NCBI GenBank assembly: GCA_950295325.1 | Contig: OX485806.1 | Coordinates: forward strand, 58,957,169 to 59,021,168 | Origin: Polytrichum commune | Taxonomy: Eukaryota > Streptophyta > Polytrichopsida > Polytrichales > Polytrichaceae | Reading direction: 5' to 3' | DNA length: 64,000 nucleotides | Shown: positions 33,266 through 45,700 of the stretch, one piece after another | How the letters are laid out: the number at the start of each line of letters is the position of its first letter | Numbering within the stretch: position 1 is the stretch's first letter | The notes under the pieces: generated by a model | Told to the model about the DNA's origin: nothing | What the model saw: the letters and a program-made list of their open reading frames with translations, nothing else | The model's database searches: none | Made by a program: the position numbers and the translations under genes

Positions 33266-33410
33266 GGATCAACTCAAGGGGTCCATGCCAATGATAATGA
33301 GCCAAGGTGGCCAACGCCCGTAGTTATAGGACATGTGGGGAAAAAGACCACGGATGGATGGACTCGGGATGGAAATGTAACCACTGGATCCCAAGAGTTA
33401 TGTAGTCATT

Positions 33411-35284
33411 AGGAACATATTAGGGAGGATAGATTTAGGATTATAGACCTAAGACGCTTGATCCAGGCTATTAATAGATACAGTCCTAAAATTAGCCGAG
33501 GATAACATTAATTTAATCTTACCAAAAACTAGATGTGAAAGACTATATAAGGAGGCCTACTTAAGGGCCCTAATACACTTCATTCGCTCAAGCAAATTTT
33601 ACATGAGTGTCAAGAGACCTCAAGCGTGCTACCTTTCGATAATGTGATACCTTTCTTGTGTTACCATTCTTATATCGAAAGGATTGACAAATCGGGCGAT
33701 ACATTAAAGACTTAGGAAGAGGATGGAATTCCTTATAACTTAAGGAAAACGACTAAGGTTGGAAACTTAAAGGACTCAAAAAGTTTAGGTGAAATACCTA
33801 AGGAAGAACTCGTCGCGAGACAACATTGTAAGAAGCCCGAGAGGGCTATCCCTTGAAGGACAATCACAAGATTTTGTACGAGCAACACTTGAGCTTAAAA
33901 AAGGATTTAAGTTGCTATCCGACGACTTGAGCAATTGTTGGACTAAGGTGTGTTATCCATGGCATTAGGATAGGCACCGCAAGGCATTAGATTTCCACAT
34001 ATGCTCCCGCATGCAATCGGAACATTCCCACAACATCTATCACTCAACGGAGGAGAATTAAGGAATTCCGAGCAACGTGAGAGATTGAAGATTTAGAAAA
34101 GGAATTAAAAACTTATGTGAACCCGTATGATTTTAAAAACTTGAGGTACGGGTTGAGTTGAGAATCCGATAAGGACTTAGGAAATACATGTAAGATTTAC
34201 CTAAGAGAATTTATTTAGAATGGGTTACGAGTGAATTATGTTTTGGGATTCTCATGAAAGCTAACTTAATGGCTAGAAGTGGATGTACCAAATACTTGAG
34301 TATAAAGGGAATTGAATTATGTGCCTCCATACTTGGCAACCTTTCGGATTTGATTTACCGGGATTACATCACCGCAACCACATGAGAGTATGATTACAAC
34401 CAATTGAGGGGCCGCCAAGTGGGCATATCAAACATCCTCTAGCAACCTATACCTCTTATCAATCCAAGGTGTTAGAGGAGAAATAAGTAGGGAATTAAAG
34501 AAATAAATGTGAGGCTTAATTAAGCTCTATCTTTGAGGGATATCTTAGGGAATTTGATAGATCTTATCCATCCCTTTTGAGAATAAGGCTACCAAAGGAG
34601 AGAGTGTATGAAGAATGTTTTCATGTCCGCGAGTTTAATACAAATCCGGGAAATATTTAACGAGGGAATATGCTTGCAAACATTTTTACATTGATACTTG
34701 GGTTGTGAACGACTCGCTAGTCATTCAAACCATGAAGGAGTTGGAGTGAATCTACAAGATATTAGACTTAAGGAATGATTTCCCTTCACAAACACTTAAC
34801 CTTGACATTAGAGAAGTAGGGAACATTATCTTAAGCTCTAAGGTACCTATCCATTTAGGAGATGATTTAAAAGGAACTACATACTAAGAGATGTTGTAGA
34901 AGTGTTCTCGTTAAGGGTACTTTCGGGGAACATAAACTTGACAACTTGGACACTTTATCCCTAGGGATTTATAAAAGGGTCTTGGACACAATATTCTTGA
35001 TTAAGAAAAATATTGTGTTACTAAATCTATTTAAAGGTTTAGGAACACCAAACCTTGACATTAGATTCAGGGAAACATAAACTTGTAATCTTAGACCGAC
35101 TACTCTTAGAGAGTTTATAAGGACATTGGAACTACATGTTACGGAATTGAGATACAGAAGAATGCAAACACCTTCACGAGTCTTAGAGAAGAGAAGATCT
35201 AATTTTGGTGGGAGTAACTTCCATGTAAACCGGTTCAGCAGCGGGTTACACCGTCTGAGGCTGGATGGTTGAAGGTGCCCTCCA
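33411..35284 (+). repeat. Candidate 5' LTR (about 1.9 kb) with TATA box
   Basis: TG...CA ends bound the region, the right end abutting the primer-binding site. TATATAA at 33544-33550 stands in a position suited to the U3 promoter. No coding frames of note. The left boundary is inferred from the TG dinucleotide and composition only. Confidence 0.45.
33544..33550 (+). promoter_or_regulatory. Putative LTR TATA box
   Basis: TATATAA followed by GGAGGCC, about 130 bp inside the presumed LTR start. Typical of plant LTR promoters; start site not known. Confidence 0.45.
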
Positions 35285-35304
35285 ACATTTTGGCAACCAT
35301 GCTG
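35285..35304 (+). other. Primer binding site
   Basis: TTTTGGCAACCATGCTGGGG resembles the common plant gypsy primer site TTTGGCGACTCCGCTGGGGA. It follows the LTR-like end CAACA. It would bind the 3' end of a tRNA to start minus-strand DNA synthesis. Confidence 0.65.
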
Positions 35305-35397
35305 GGGATTACGCCACATGGATGTTACACTTACCTAGATTAGAGATAAAATTTACAACATATTGTTTTGGGAAAAAAAGATGGATGGCAGGCATCA

Positions 35398-36000
35398 ATG
35401 GAGAACTTGTACTACCTGTATAATGGGAGACGCCAACAGGAGGCAAATGAGCAACGTAAGTGGGCTGAAACATTTGGACCGCGGAAACAAGACCGGATAG
35501 AAAGAGCTGTGCAGCGGAGGCTCGAACAGTTCAACCTACGAGGATTCATTTTGCAAGGACGTGAAGAAGAAATAGAAGAAGAGAACTCGGAACAACAAGG
35601 GATTCTGGCCGTAGGAAAATGGCCGTGGGATTACCCAAAGTATGGCGCAAGTAAAATCGCTTTGAGGAAATGGGAAGGAATCAGGAAGTTTCACGATCTT
35701 ATGTGGGATATGCAAAAGATCTACGAAGATAGAATATGGCAACTATTTAGAGAGAAGGAGATAGGTTTTACGTATCGGTCACAATTGGAGAGAGATATCG
35801 ACGAGTTACCAGAAGAGCTGCAAGCAGTGATCTTCTCCAAGGTTTGGAACGACGGAAAGGAGGGGATCAGCGCCTATGTTCTAGGAGCAACTAGACATCG
35901 AGGTTATCATTACAAGCAAGAAGGATTGTTGTACGATTTGTATGTTAAGAAGATATTTTTACCTCTGTATGGTGGTTTGAATGGTAGGATGGGAAACTAG
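35398..36000 (+). CDS. ORF0 upstream of gag, unknown function
   Basis: Starts MENLYYLYNGRRQQEANEQR at the first in-frame ATG and runs about 200 codons to a stop. It includes WAETFGPRKQDRIERAVQRR, GKWPWDYPKYGASKIALRKW and HDLMWDMQKIYEDRIWQLFR, and ends GLLYDLYVKKIFLPLYGGLN. The minus-strand copy at 63941-63345 is highly similar and starts at the equivalent ATG. Conservation of an intact frame in two copies suggests selection. I recognise no known domain. It is helical, basic and aromatic-rich. Confidence 0.7.
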   Translation: MENLYYLYNGRRQQEANEQRKWAETFGPRKQDRIERAVQRRLEQFNLRGFILQGREEEIEEENSEQQGILAVGKWPWDYPKYGASKIALRKWEGIRKFHDLMWDMQKIYEDRIWQLFREKEIGFTYRSQLERDIDELPEELQAVIFSKVWNDGKEGISAYVLGATRHRGYHYKQEGLLYDLYVKKIFLPLYGGLNGRMGN

Positions 36001-36158
36001 GATTCAGAATAGAAGCATAACCAAAAAGAAACAAGGCAAGGAAAACTTAACTCCAAGTGAATCATCTATAGGCAAACAGGTGAAGTACGGGTGCATTGAG
36101 GCGTCAGTGCTGGGAGAGCCGGCCAAGACATGATCCCGAAACACTCTCAGTAGCGTAC

Positions 36159-37858
36159 ATGGTTGACCATGAGGACACATCTAGCACGAGAAGCACATCA
36201 CCAACCCCAAGGGAACAAGAAGCAGAGCGGAGGCATGTGGAGCGCATGCACTCTAGAGAGGATTCCGTGAGACGGAACGAACAACAGGAAAAAAAAAAAA
36301 AAAGTACGCTAGGCGTACGCGTCAAAGAACTACAGGAGAAGAAGAAAATCGAAATGCTTCTGAACCACCAGCAATAGGTTCCCATACCACCAAACCCATC
36401 CACCATAGAAGTCATAGTGAAGGAGGAGGTAACGAGAAGACATACAAAGGGGATAAAGACACGAATGAGGACGACTTAGCTCAAGAAGAAAGCGAGGACG
36501 AAGATGATGTGATAATCGGTACCCCTCTTGGGACCTATGTTATAAGAACAAAAGGTACATGTAAAAGCACCGGTACGCATACCCCGGTAAGTGGGGCGCA
36601 TGATAAAGGTAAAGCTCATCAAGGAAACACGAACAAGGAAGACCTTCTCAACCACAGGACTTGGGAAGAGTTAAAAAGAAATTTTGAGATGCAATTTAGC
36701 TACGAGGATTCCGGTTTCTCCGGAGGGAGCACACAGAACAACACCGACCAAGAAGTAAAGAAACCTATCAGTCAAGAGGAGTTTGACGAACTTAGGAGGA
36801 AGTTTGAGGAGAGACACACGCAATTCCAAAACATTGGAGTTAACCCCGGAGTCAGGCCACCCCCAGCAAACAACAACAACGTACCAAGTTTTGGGAACAA
36901 CCCACCTAACCCGGCCAACATGGCCGCTCAACAACGGAGAACAAAGGTTCCCTTACCCACCTATAAAGGTAAGACTGATCCTGATACTTACATGCAGGAA
37001 TTTAACAATGTTTGTCTTGCCAACCAGGAAGACACCGATGCGATCAAGCTACAATTATTTCTAGTTACTTTAAAGAAGCGGGCACTAGAATGGTATTCTC
37101 AATTTGGCCCACACCATTTTCCGGATTGGCCAGCCTTGGGAGCTGCCTTTCTGATGAGATTTAGATCCAAGAAATCGGAGGGAGAAGTAATTGAGAGTCT
37201 AGGATCTCTCAAGCAGAAGAAGGATGAAACAGTCGAAGAATTTTACAAACGGGTGATGGTGGAATCATCAAAGATCAATCCACAGCCCAGTGATCATTTC
37301 AAAAAAGCATGGTTTCTTAACGGCCTTAAGAAGGAGTATGCCAAACATATTGATCTCATGCCAACCGATGACTTAGACGAAACCAAGGCCTTAGCTCGGA
37401 AATTGGAGCTAGGTCAGATGAGGAAAGGAAGATTCCTCGATGAAAGTGACAGCGACGACTCGAGCGATGACTCAGAAGAAGAATGCAAGAAGAAGAAGAG
37501 AAAGTCAAAGGGTAAGAGAAACGACTCTACCAAAGATGACATAAAGACCCTCAGGGAAGAGATTGAAGGACTAGCTCTAGGGAGCAGGAAATTTCGAACG
37601 GGCATCAACTGCCGGAGATGCCGAAATGAAGGACACTACGTGCAGGAGTGTCAGATGAAGCAGTGCACCAACTGCAACAGCCTAACGCATAACACAAGTG
37701 AATGTGTCTATGAACGGCACGAATCTCGGAGACCCCGGGAAAGGAGATATGGGGTAAATCAAGTGCAACCCCAAACCAATCGAAGGCCAGGAGCGATAAC
37801 TCCTAGGCGAGACATGAATGATCGAAGGGTTCGGTTTGAACCAAGGACTGAGTTTTGA
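36159..37858 (+). pseudogene. Gag polyprotein with two zinc knuckles; frameshifted in an A15 run
   Basis: The ATG at 36159 begins MVDHEDTSSTRSTSPTPREQ, as in the minus-strand copy. A run of 15 A (36289-36303) shifts the frame; downstream the frame continues with YARRTRQRTTGEEE and then the long open part from about 36310. The capsid region has LPTYKGKTDPDTYMQEFNNV, RALEWYSQFGP and FRSKKSEGEVIESLGSLKQK, the retrotransposon gag domain. Two knuckles follow: CRRCRNEGHYVQEC and CTNCNSLTHNTSEC. A basic tail ends at 37858. It would package element RNA. Confidence 0.8.
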
Positions 37859-38159
37859 ACCAAGGATTGGCTTTCCGGATCCGGATAGTCCTTTGGAAGT
37901 CCTTATTCCGGGACTTGCTTTCCGGAATGAACCTCTATAATTAAGTCTTACTCCTACATGCATCTTTCTTCAATACCTACCTACTTCCTACCTTCATTGA
38001 TGATTGGGTTCATCCAGTGAAGACGTCCCTATATGGTCAGAATCCGGATTTCTCTCACAACCAGTCCGGATCAGCCTAATCTTTCATGGCAGATCACACA
38101 GAGAATCCGGATGGTTCCCGGAACTACAACGACAGAAAGGTCAAGATTCGTCCGGAGAT

Positions 38160-38650
38160 CTGTTAATCCGGGATAAGTGGGTGATCCATGCCACTTTCCG
38201 GATTGCCCCGCCCAGGACCCGTGAGACCTCTTCAAAAGATCGGATGGCGTAAGTCCGGCACCTCCTTGATCTTACCCAATCCTAACGACAGCTATCTCAC
38301 ATGGATGTTACCCAGGCATCCGGAATAATGAGGTTTTCTTCCCACTACACGCCGGAAAGGCTCTCCGGACCGGACACCTAACCGTTCCGATTTCTCTCCC
38401 CCTTCCGACGGATTGATCTGGCTACAGCGAACTTAGGCTCAACTAAGTCTGAGATAACTAGGCGATTCGTACCACTTTCCGGATTGCCCCGCATAGGATC
38501 CATGAGACCTCTTCAAAAGGTCGGATGGCGTAAGTCTGGCACCTTCCTGATCTTACCCAATCCTAATTACGGCTATCTCACATAAGCGTTACCCAGACAT
38601 CCGGAATAATGAGGTTTCCTTCCCACTACACTCAGAAAGGAGCCATAGTA
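38160..38650. repeat. Two direct repeats offset by 281 bp
   Basis: CCACTTTCCGGATTGCCCCG at 38191 recurs at 38472, and CCCACTACAC at 38341 recurs at 38622. The offset is constant, so about 170 bp is duplicated without indels, with around 85-90 percent identity by eye. Confidence 0.8.
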
Positions 38651-41600
38651 TTGTAGTCGGATCCGATCTGGGTTTCCTCTCCTTTGTCCTATCTGTACTT
38701 CCTACTCATCCATTCCCTCTAGATCTGCAACATTCTCCTAACAATCCGTGCACAAAACAAGTCAGAATAGATGGAGAACTAGAGTTTTATTGAGTAGGGA
38801 GCAACAACATACAACATCGGAGAAGAGAACCCTTCTCAAGCTCCTTATTCAACCTTAAATAGAGGCCACAATCCCTAACTACCGGTGGCGGCCCAGGCGG
38901 CCGCTTAGAAAATCCCAGGCAGCGGGAAATCCGGAAACGCGTCCTTCGCGGAATTCTTGAATGTGGTACTTTTGGGCCACCCCCTTTCGAGGGAGCCTAA
39001 AAGTATCACACAAGCCCTTCGGTGAAGGTGGCCTGCATTTGCAGGCGCCCAAGCCGAACCCGGATGATAGGTGTATAACGTGAATAATTAGATTTTTAAG
39101 GGAGATTAAATATGCGTCGTAGTACCTCCGGAGGTTAGGCCTTAGTTTTTTACTAGTGTGGCTTTAAACTCCACTAACCAATTTCATATCTAGTTCTAAC
39201 CTTAACCTACAACCTATTCTACGCGCAGACGCACCAGCCTTGAAACCAAGGCAATCCTAATTTGTGAATTGGGATGGTTCTGATACACCCAACCGGGTGT
39301 GACTCATACCACCCTAACTCAACGAACGGAATAACGACAATTTGATGGACCATTCAATTCTTCCTATTTCTTTATTTAGTTCTATTTAGTTTTCTAAGCG
39401 GGGGAACTTGGCCTAAGTCCCACCCTTCACACAAATTCCTTCTTAATTACTTACTTTTGTTTGCACGTCCTAACTTACTACATTAACATATTAGGCATCA
39501 CCCCTTACCTCGGGTCTCTTGCCAACAAGGGTTTACGATTTATTTTGTATGTTTTGATTGTTAAATGTGTTTACACTGGATAGACCACGAAATGCAACTC
39601 AATGGGACCAGGGTGACGGGCGACCTGTAGGTTCAACCTGTTGCGCAATCTTCATAAATTGGGGCCATTACTCCCAATTTATGGGGCCAACAACATAATA
39701 GTGGATTCGCGGGTCATTAACCCCACCTTTCCACCAACAACATTCAGAGTGGTCGTGTCGGTGATTAATCCGACTTACCACACACGAAACTTGCTAATAA
39801 ATGAAGCTACTACCACAAAACATACCAAGGGCCCCGAAAACAATGGAATTGGGTACTCCCTTGGCGGTCAAGTGGTCAAGCTACTTGACCTTACGAGATA
39901 GGTGAGTGGGTTTAGAGATGCGTACCTTAGCCGTGCTCCCTCCAATCCTAAATGGAAGGCTTAAGGTTAGTTAATTTACCTCAATTTTCCTCGGTTGATT
40001 TGGGCTTGATGTAGGCCGAGCCGCTACCTCCTTCCTTGCTCCACTTTCCGAGCGTCGACCTTGCCTCCTTCTTTGTAACTAGTTTGGTAGTAAGCGTACC
40101 TTAGTTAACAATTAAAATATAAAGTGTTATTCTGCCCTGTAATTTAATCCTAAGCATAATATTTATACTTAGTGCACCAAATTATCTTTCCAATGATCTA
40201 AAAATCACTCTAATCGGATAAGAAATGCAAAAGTTATGAGGGTTGGAAGTGTGAGGTCGATTCAACCGACCCTTCCAACCCACCTATCTACCTTCTAACT
40301 TCAAAAATTCATAGCACATTCCTTACTACTTGGATCTAGGCTTTCCTTATACCATTGGAAAGCTATGAACAAGCTCTAACTAGAAAAATTATGACATCAG
40401 CAGGTTAAGCTAATAGAAATTCAGCGGACTCCTTGTAACACAGCAGTCAATCAAGAAGGCTTAAACTATGTATCTCGCCTTCAACAATTCATATCTAATT
40501 CAAATCTTAGTCAAATCAAACGTTCTATATGACCCTGGAGAGATATTAAAAATATGTATTTGATAAAAATATGTGATTAGAAAGGTAAGCCGAAGTGAAC
40601 CCAGCAGATCCTCTGTAATGCAGCAGTCAACCAAAAGTTCTCAAACTATGTGTCCCATCTTGCACAATTCATAACTAATTCAAATCATGCTCAAATCAAA
40701 TGTTCTAAGCCATTTTGGAAAGCTACACAAAAGTTCTACTTGGGAAAAATATAATTTCTTGGAATTAAAATTCCTATTGGGCTTGCAGGTCTGATCCAGC
40801 AGCCGCTACCCACAAGACCACCCAGTTTTTCTACTCCATCTTTGAAAATCCATAACTAATTGTCATCTCAACCAAATCACAAATGGGAAACGGCTATGGA
40901 TAGCTATATGAAATCTCTCTAAGAGAAAAATGATAAGTATCTTGTTCTAGCTTTTGAACTAAGCCTTCAGGGCATTGGCAGATGAGGTCTATAATGCCTC
41001 TACTCAAAACTCTACCATCCAACCTACCTCTACAAAAAAAGGAATAATTTTGTTGGTGTGTTAATAAACACACAACCTAACTAGGAGAGAGAGAGTAGAG
41101 GAGGTTCTCAAGCCTTTCTTTTAGACCATTGAGAATACATGCTAAAGGATTTTTTCCTAACTACATTGAAGCAGGGCTTCGCCCAAAAACTAGAGAAAGA
41201 GAGAGAGCTACAAGGTGGAAGGAGGGGTTTTTAAACCCTCTCACAAAAGGGTTGGACCCCTCCTCCACCGGATCCATTTTTCAAACCCTTTCCCGAAATT
41301 TTGGCTCGGGGGTTTTCCCGGTTGAGGTTGCCACCCTCTCGCCGAGGTGGCTCCGACAAAAAACCTTTAGAAATCTTTCTAATTTTTCCGCCATCGAGTT
41401 GGCAAGGGGGCAAGTGGGCAAGTATCCCCCTTGCTCTCTTTCTTTTTTGTCTTCAAAATTCTTCACGCCGATTTTATCTTCTTACGTAAAACACCTCCAA
41501 TAGTCTTGTGTGCCTCACACTAACTAATAAACTAACACTTGCTTAGCTAGCATCTACTAACATTTGCTTAATAACTAGCATCTACTAATATTTGCTTAGC

Positions 41601-42400
41601 TAGTTGTTTTTACTAGCTAGCACATTTTTTCTACTTTGCTATCTTTTAGCACTACTTAGTTTCATTTTGACCTTCCTTCTTCTAGGCTAAATGCTAAATG
41701 AACTAATTTTCCCTAAATTCCCTATCAATTCTAACTTTTAATGCTAACATTCTGACTAAAAGTGATCCCGCAGAGTGGTGGACCACTCAAAGGGTTCACA
41801 TTGGATCTCGATCCGCTTTTCGCGCTGACAAAATTTGAATTTACAGTTTTGCCAAAAACTCAAAAGGGGATTCCTAACCTCTGCCTACCTAATTCTGAAC
41901 TATCTACAGCTAATCTACCTAAGCCTAATCTAAGTGGTGCGATGCTTCTTCGAAGCCGTCCCTTCCTTGGATTGACTCGCGGGCTCGCTGATGGCGAAAG
42001 AGCCTCCCCCGAGGGTCAAAAGTCGTCGCTCCTGCAGCCTTGTAAATACCCTCCTCATGTTTGGGGAGGGGGCGACCTCTTCTTCAGAATCGTCTACCAC
42101 AGCCGGATCCTCTCCCGATCCGGATCACGCTGCACCGAAAGCATTATTCTCCTTCCGGGACCTCTGGCCAGGTGAGGGGTCATTTCCGGTGGCCCGCTCC
42201 CTGTTCCGGCCACATGAGACGGAAGTCGTCCGGGGATCCCTGGCGGACATCGCATGTGAGGGTCGAGGAGCCCACGGCTCCACTATCATGCAGTCAAGAG
42301 CAAGAACGGGCAAAACCTGGGATACCAGTGCCTTCTCCTATCCGGAGTCTTTGTCCGATCCGGCATCCTCATCTTTTCCGGAGTTCTGGCCCTCTCCGGC
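38651..42400. other. No gene recognised; non-coding part of the CCGGA-rich element
   Basis: AT-rich stretches alternate with short pyrimidine runs. At 40400-40900 two to three degenerate units of about 180 bp share CAGCAGTCAA, CTCAAACTATGTGTC-like and ATTCATAACTAATTCAAATC blocks. A sequence like a minus-strand primer binding site (CCACTCTGCGGGATCAC) lies at about 41765-41785, but no LTR end could be paired with it. Frames at 41129-42635 lack features of proteins. Confidence 0.45.
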
Positions 42401-42421
42401 GTTCGAGACCGCCCTGACGCC

Positions 42422-44003
42422 CTACCCTAACCCCGATTCGGTGATTGTCCCCATCCGGACCTGGTTGACCGTTCTGTACTCTTCCGTCGAACCAAGGATG
42501 AGCGGGGCCGTTCCGGAACAGGGGTCTTCTCTCGATCCGGAATTCGTCTGGATTCCGGTGGCTGGGAAGTTCCGGTTGGCTGATTGGGCCCCGCACCCAC
42601 TTGTGAGGCCGGAACCAGTTCCACTTGCCCAATAACCTCGTACAGAATGCCCGTCGAAGATCCGGGTGGACCCGGATAGAGCATCCGCATGGGGGTACCA
42701 CCTGGTAGCAGCTTCTGGATCTCCTTGAGCGGATCCTTCATCGAGTGGGAGTATCTTACCAGGATTGGGAGCGTTTTCCGGGCGGAAGACGGATCCGCTG
42801 ACTCCATCAGCAGGTCGTAGAGGTGTGCCTTGTTGACGATCTCTCCCGGATGGCCCACCAACTCCCGGACCCGGCTCAGAACCACAACTTGTTCCGCCTA
42901 GTATTTCCGGATTTCTTCGCTCTTCTGGGCGAGCTCCCGGGTCATAGCGGCCAGCTGTGCCTTCTCCATCTCCAGGGTCTCCACCTGTTTCCGGTCCGTT
43001 CGCTTGACCAACTCCTGGAGGATATTTCCGGGTCCACAATTGCCTAAGGCCCTGTTCACTCCACGAGTGATGTGCTCCATCCGGAAGTACTAGTTCTGGA
43101 GCTTCGTCAACTCATCCCGAACACGCTTAAAGGGGGCTTCCGGAAACTCAAAGGTGGAGAGATTGATGTCCTTCCAAGGGATTTCCCGGCTGGGTCCGGT
43201 TTCCTGTCAAGGCGGTGGCGAGTCGGGTTTCCGGACCTTCGGAGGAGACGAAACCGGAGGTGGTTCCGGAACTACTGTGTCGCTCGAGTTTTCTATTCTG
43301 GTCTCCACAACTTCGACTTCCGGACCGATTTTGTACACCACCTCATCTTCCGTTATTGTCAGCATGTCCTCCTCCTCTTCGTTGATGCAGTCGTGGTGTT
43401 GGTAGAGGTGGAGGATGTAAGGGGAAAGAAAGAGGGTTTCCGACCAATGTGGGGGATGGATTTCTCCACATACTCTTGAATTAATCTACCCCAATTGATA
43501 GGGCGGGCTCCGGACATGGCCCCGAACAGGGTGTTGACCATGGTATTGTTGAGTCGCTTGGGCTTTTCTGTACTAAGGATGGGGAGAATGAATTCTATGA
43601 CCCTCCTCTCTCTAAGGTTCCGACAATTCCCGGGATGGAATCCGTCCTTCGGATCCGGATCTGTTCGGAATTTTCCCACATAGAAACTGTCCCTGCGGCT
43701 AGCCCAGCCCTCACCCTTTCCTTTTGGAAACCCGTAAACTCCAGCCCATACCTCCGGCGCCCACTTCTTCGGCTCCTGCCTCATTGTCCGAAGCCACTGA
43801 TTTCCCCTCTCAAACAGAAATTCCCGCAATGTGGCCTCCGCCCGAAGATTCCAGGGTTTGGCGAGTAATCCCTCACAACCCATCTGGATAAGGTTCTCTA
43901 TGAGCTCCTTCAGCTCGGAATCTCTTTTCGGGGTGGCCGGCGATACCGGTTTCACGGGAATTGGGACCTGCTCCCTCTCATCTTCCTCTCACGCTTCCGG
44001 CAT
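42422..44003 (-). pseudogene. Unidentified element-encoded protein with coiled coil
   Basis: The ATG at 44003 starts MPEA, then a TGA stop (likely a decayed CGA), EEDEREQVPIP and a 199-codon open frame: LRAEATLREFLFERGNQWLR, EVWAGVYGFPKGKGEGWASR, FILPILSTEKPKRLNNTMVN, ARPINWGRLIQEYVEKSIPH. Further frames carry an acidic patch, a heptad region (VETLEMEKAQLAAMTRELAQ) and MRMLYPGPPGSSTGILYEVI. Together about 500 residues. The INWGRLIQEY tract is reminiscent of gag-like or transposon proteins of plants, but I cannot name the family. Confidence 0.5.
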
Positions 44004-44500
44004 TTTGCTTCGCACCCTCAATCCTCTAACAATCCCCAGCTTCTTCCCTCCAGAGTTCTATTCGCTAACCACTAAGGAATCCCAACAAACTAACTGCTGG
44101 TGACTCAAAAAACAGCTCACCACTCGTTCTCTCGACAATGCCGCTCGCGCAAATGGCTCGGAGAAGGAGACAAATCCTTTTAAGTACTTTCTCCCTCTTC
44201 CTCTAACGGTTCTGGGTCCGTAACCGCTTCCTCCACAACCGTTCGGATTCCATTGCAACCGTTCGGGTTCCGGTGTAACCATTTTCCGGACCGGACCGTT
44301 TACAAACAGTCTCCCTGGATTAAGTTCCAGTGCAGCCAAAGTGTCTGTTCTAACCATTTTAACGCGTAAGGCGGATGCTTAGAACCTTATTTCATAAAAC
44401 AACTAACCTACCCTAGAAAACCCTACTTTGAGACCAATACCAGGGTATTATCCGGATATTAATCCGGTTAGGAAGCCAATCCGGACTTCCGTGGATTTTT

Positions 44501-45700
44501 GGGCTCCCACACCTTGCCTTCATGAGAACCTTCTTAATTGGGCCCCATTAAAACTATTTGTGAAGTTTCCATAACATTATTCAGCCATGTGGGTCGATTC
44601 CATGACCCTGGAATATGTCAACTATATTTCATGGACCCTCAAAACAGATTGGGAATGTTTGTTTACTTTTCATACATTCAAGCTGAACTTCAAAATTTGG
44701 GTGGAGTTTTGCTCCCAACACTATGCACAGTAATTATTGTTCATACTCGGAATATTTGCACGCATTTATTGTTCATCCCAATATTGCTCCCTTGATATTA
44801 CTATTAATAAAAGAATTATCATTGAAACTACTGACACTATTCACAATATTCTTACTATTCAAACCGGCACTATTCATTGTTTGTACCAGCGTCAATTTCT
44901 TCCTATTGTCTAAGTTTCTTCCCATGAAGGTAAGATGGTGGAGGCCCATGTCAGATGCTAAATATAGAATGGAACACAACCATGCAGCTAAATATTGTTA
45001 TGTCTAGGTCAAACTCTGGGTGAGTTAGCTATAGGTAAGTTTGAGAGTTATGTATAAAGTGACTCAAGTTTTCTTAAGGCTTAGATTAACATATGAAAAT
45101 AGTAAGGCCAAACTGATAGAACCTGACTTTCTAGGTTATCATACTAGGATCAATGGGCCAAGCTAGCTTTACATAGGCCAATCCAGGATTTGAGGTGCCT
45201 AGGTCCCATGGGTGAGACCCTATTTTAGATCCTAATTTTTTCTCAAAAATATTTTGAATTAAATGAGGTCCAAGAAATTTCACCGATGTTTTCACAACAC
45301 AAGACGCTCTAATGAGCTCTTAATTGAAGAGTCCTTCAAAGAGGCACCCTATTCCTTGTTTTGCCCCTATTTGCGGGACTTTGCGGATAAATCTACTTTT
45401 TCAATAGAGTTTGAAAAGAAGGGTTTAAATGATATCATTCAAGAGTTGAGAAAAATTCACCTTCGCTCCCCATTTCGCATCCTGAGCTCTCACAAACACT
45501 AGTGCACTGAGCAAAATATCGCTCTGCACAATCATCAAACAGTCGAAAATCTCTTCAGCATTACATGCTTTGTTTTGTTGATGTACAGGCATCACATCAT
45601 CTTATGAGACGCGGTAGCCCCAACAGCAATGAAAATAATGGAGGAATCACATGAAGATAGTATACGTACAAAATAGTTCAATAGGAAAATAAGGTTGTCT
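44501..45700. other. No gene recognised
   Basis: AT-rich sequence of the CACTA interior to the right of the nested element. A plus-strand open frame at 45263-45502 (MRSKKFHRCFHNTRRSNELL) is the only one of note and has no family features. Confidence 0.4.

Larger units (their letters stand above)
33411..37858 (+). mobile_element. LTR retroelement with extra ORF and gag, no pol seen
   Basis: A candidate LTR (33411-35284, TGTAGTCATT...CCTCCAACA) is followed by the primer-binding-site-like TTTTGGCAACCATGCTGGGG at 35285. An ORF0 of about 200 codons and a gag come next. No protease, RT or integrase follows; a CCGGA-rich element begins near 37870 instead. The element is therefore non-autonomous or was cut by that insertion. 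A second fragment of the same family is at 62818-64000 on the minus strand. Confidence 0.7.
37870..44500 (-). mobile_element. CCGGA-rich element (probable LTR-type), with minus-strand ORF
   Basis: The motif TTCCGGA/TCCGGAT recurs dozens of times at both ends (37870-38700 and 42100-44480) and in the coding part between. Related outer sequences occur as GGATTGGCTTTCCGG near 37865 and GGAAGCCAATCCGG near 44470, in opposite orientation. The body has a long non-coding middle (38.7-42.0 kb) and a disrupted protein gene (42.4-44.0 kb). No RT or transposase is seen. The class is uncertain. Confidence 0.4.

Noticed and set aside
39230-39330. Possible tRNA-like fold near ACCCAACCGGGTGTG
   Set aside because: Only one arm pairs well; no full cloverleaf or anticodon arm could be drawn.
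41765-41790. Minus-strand primer-binding-site-like sequence CCACTCTGCGGGATCAC
   Set aside because: No LTR end next to it and no downstream gag on that strand; kept only as a note in the non-coding entry.
41129-42635. Plus-strand frames of 110-210 codons
   Set aside because: They overlap the antisense of the CCGGA-rich element's minus-strand protein or LTR-like sequence and lack any recognisable motif.
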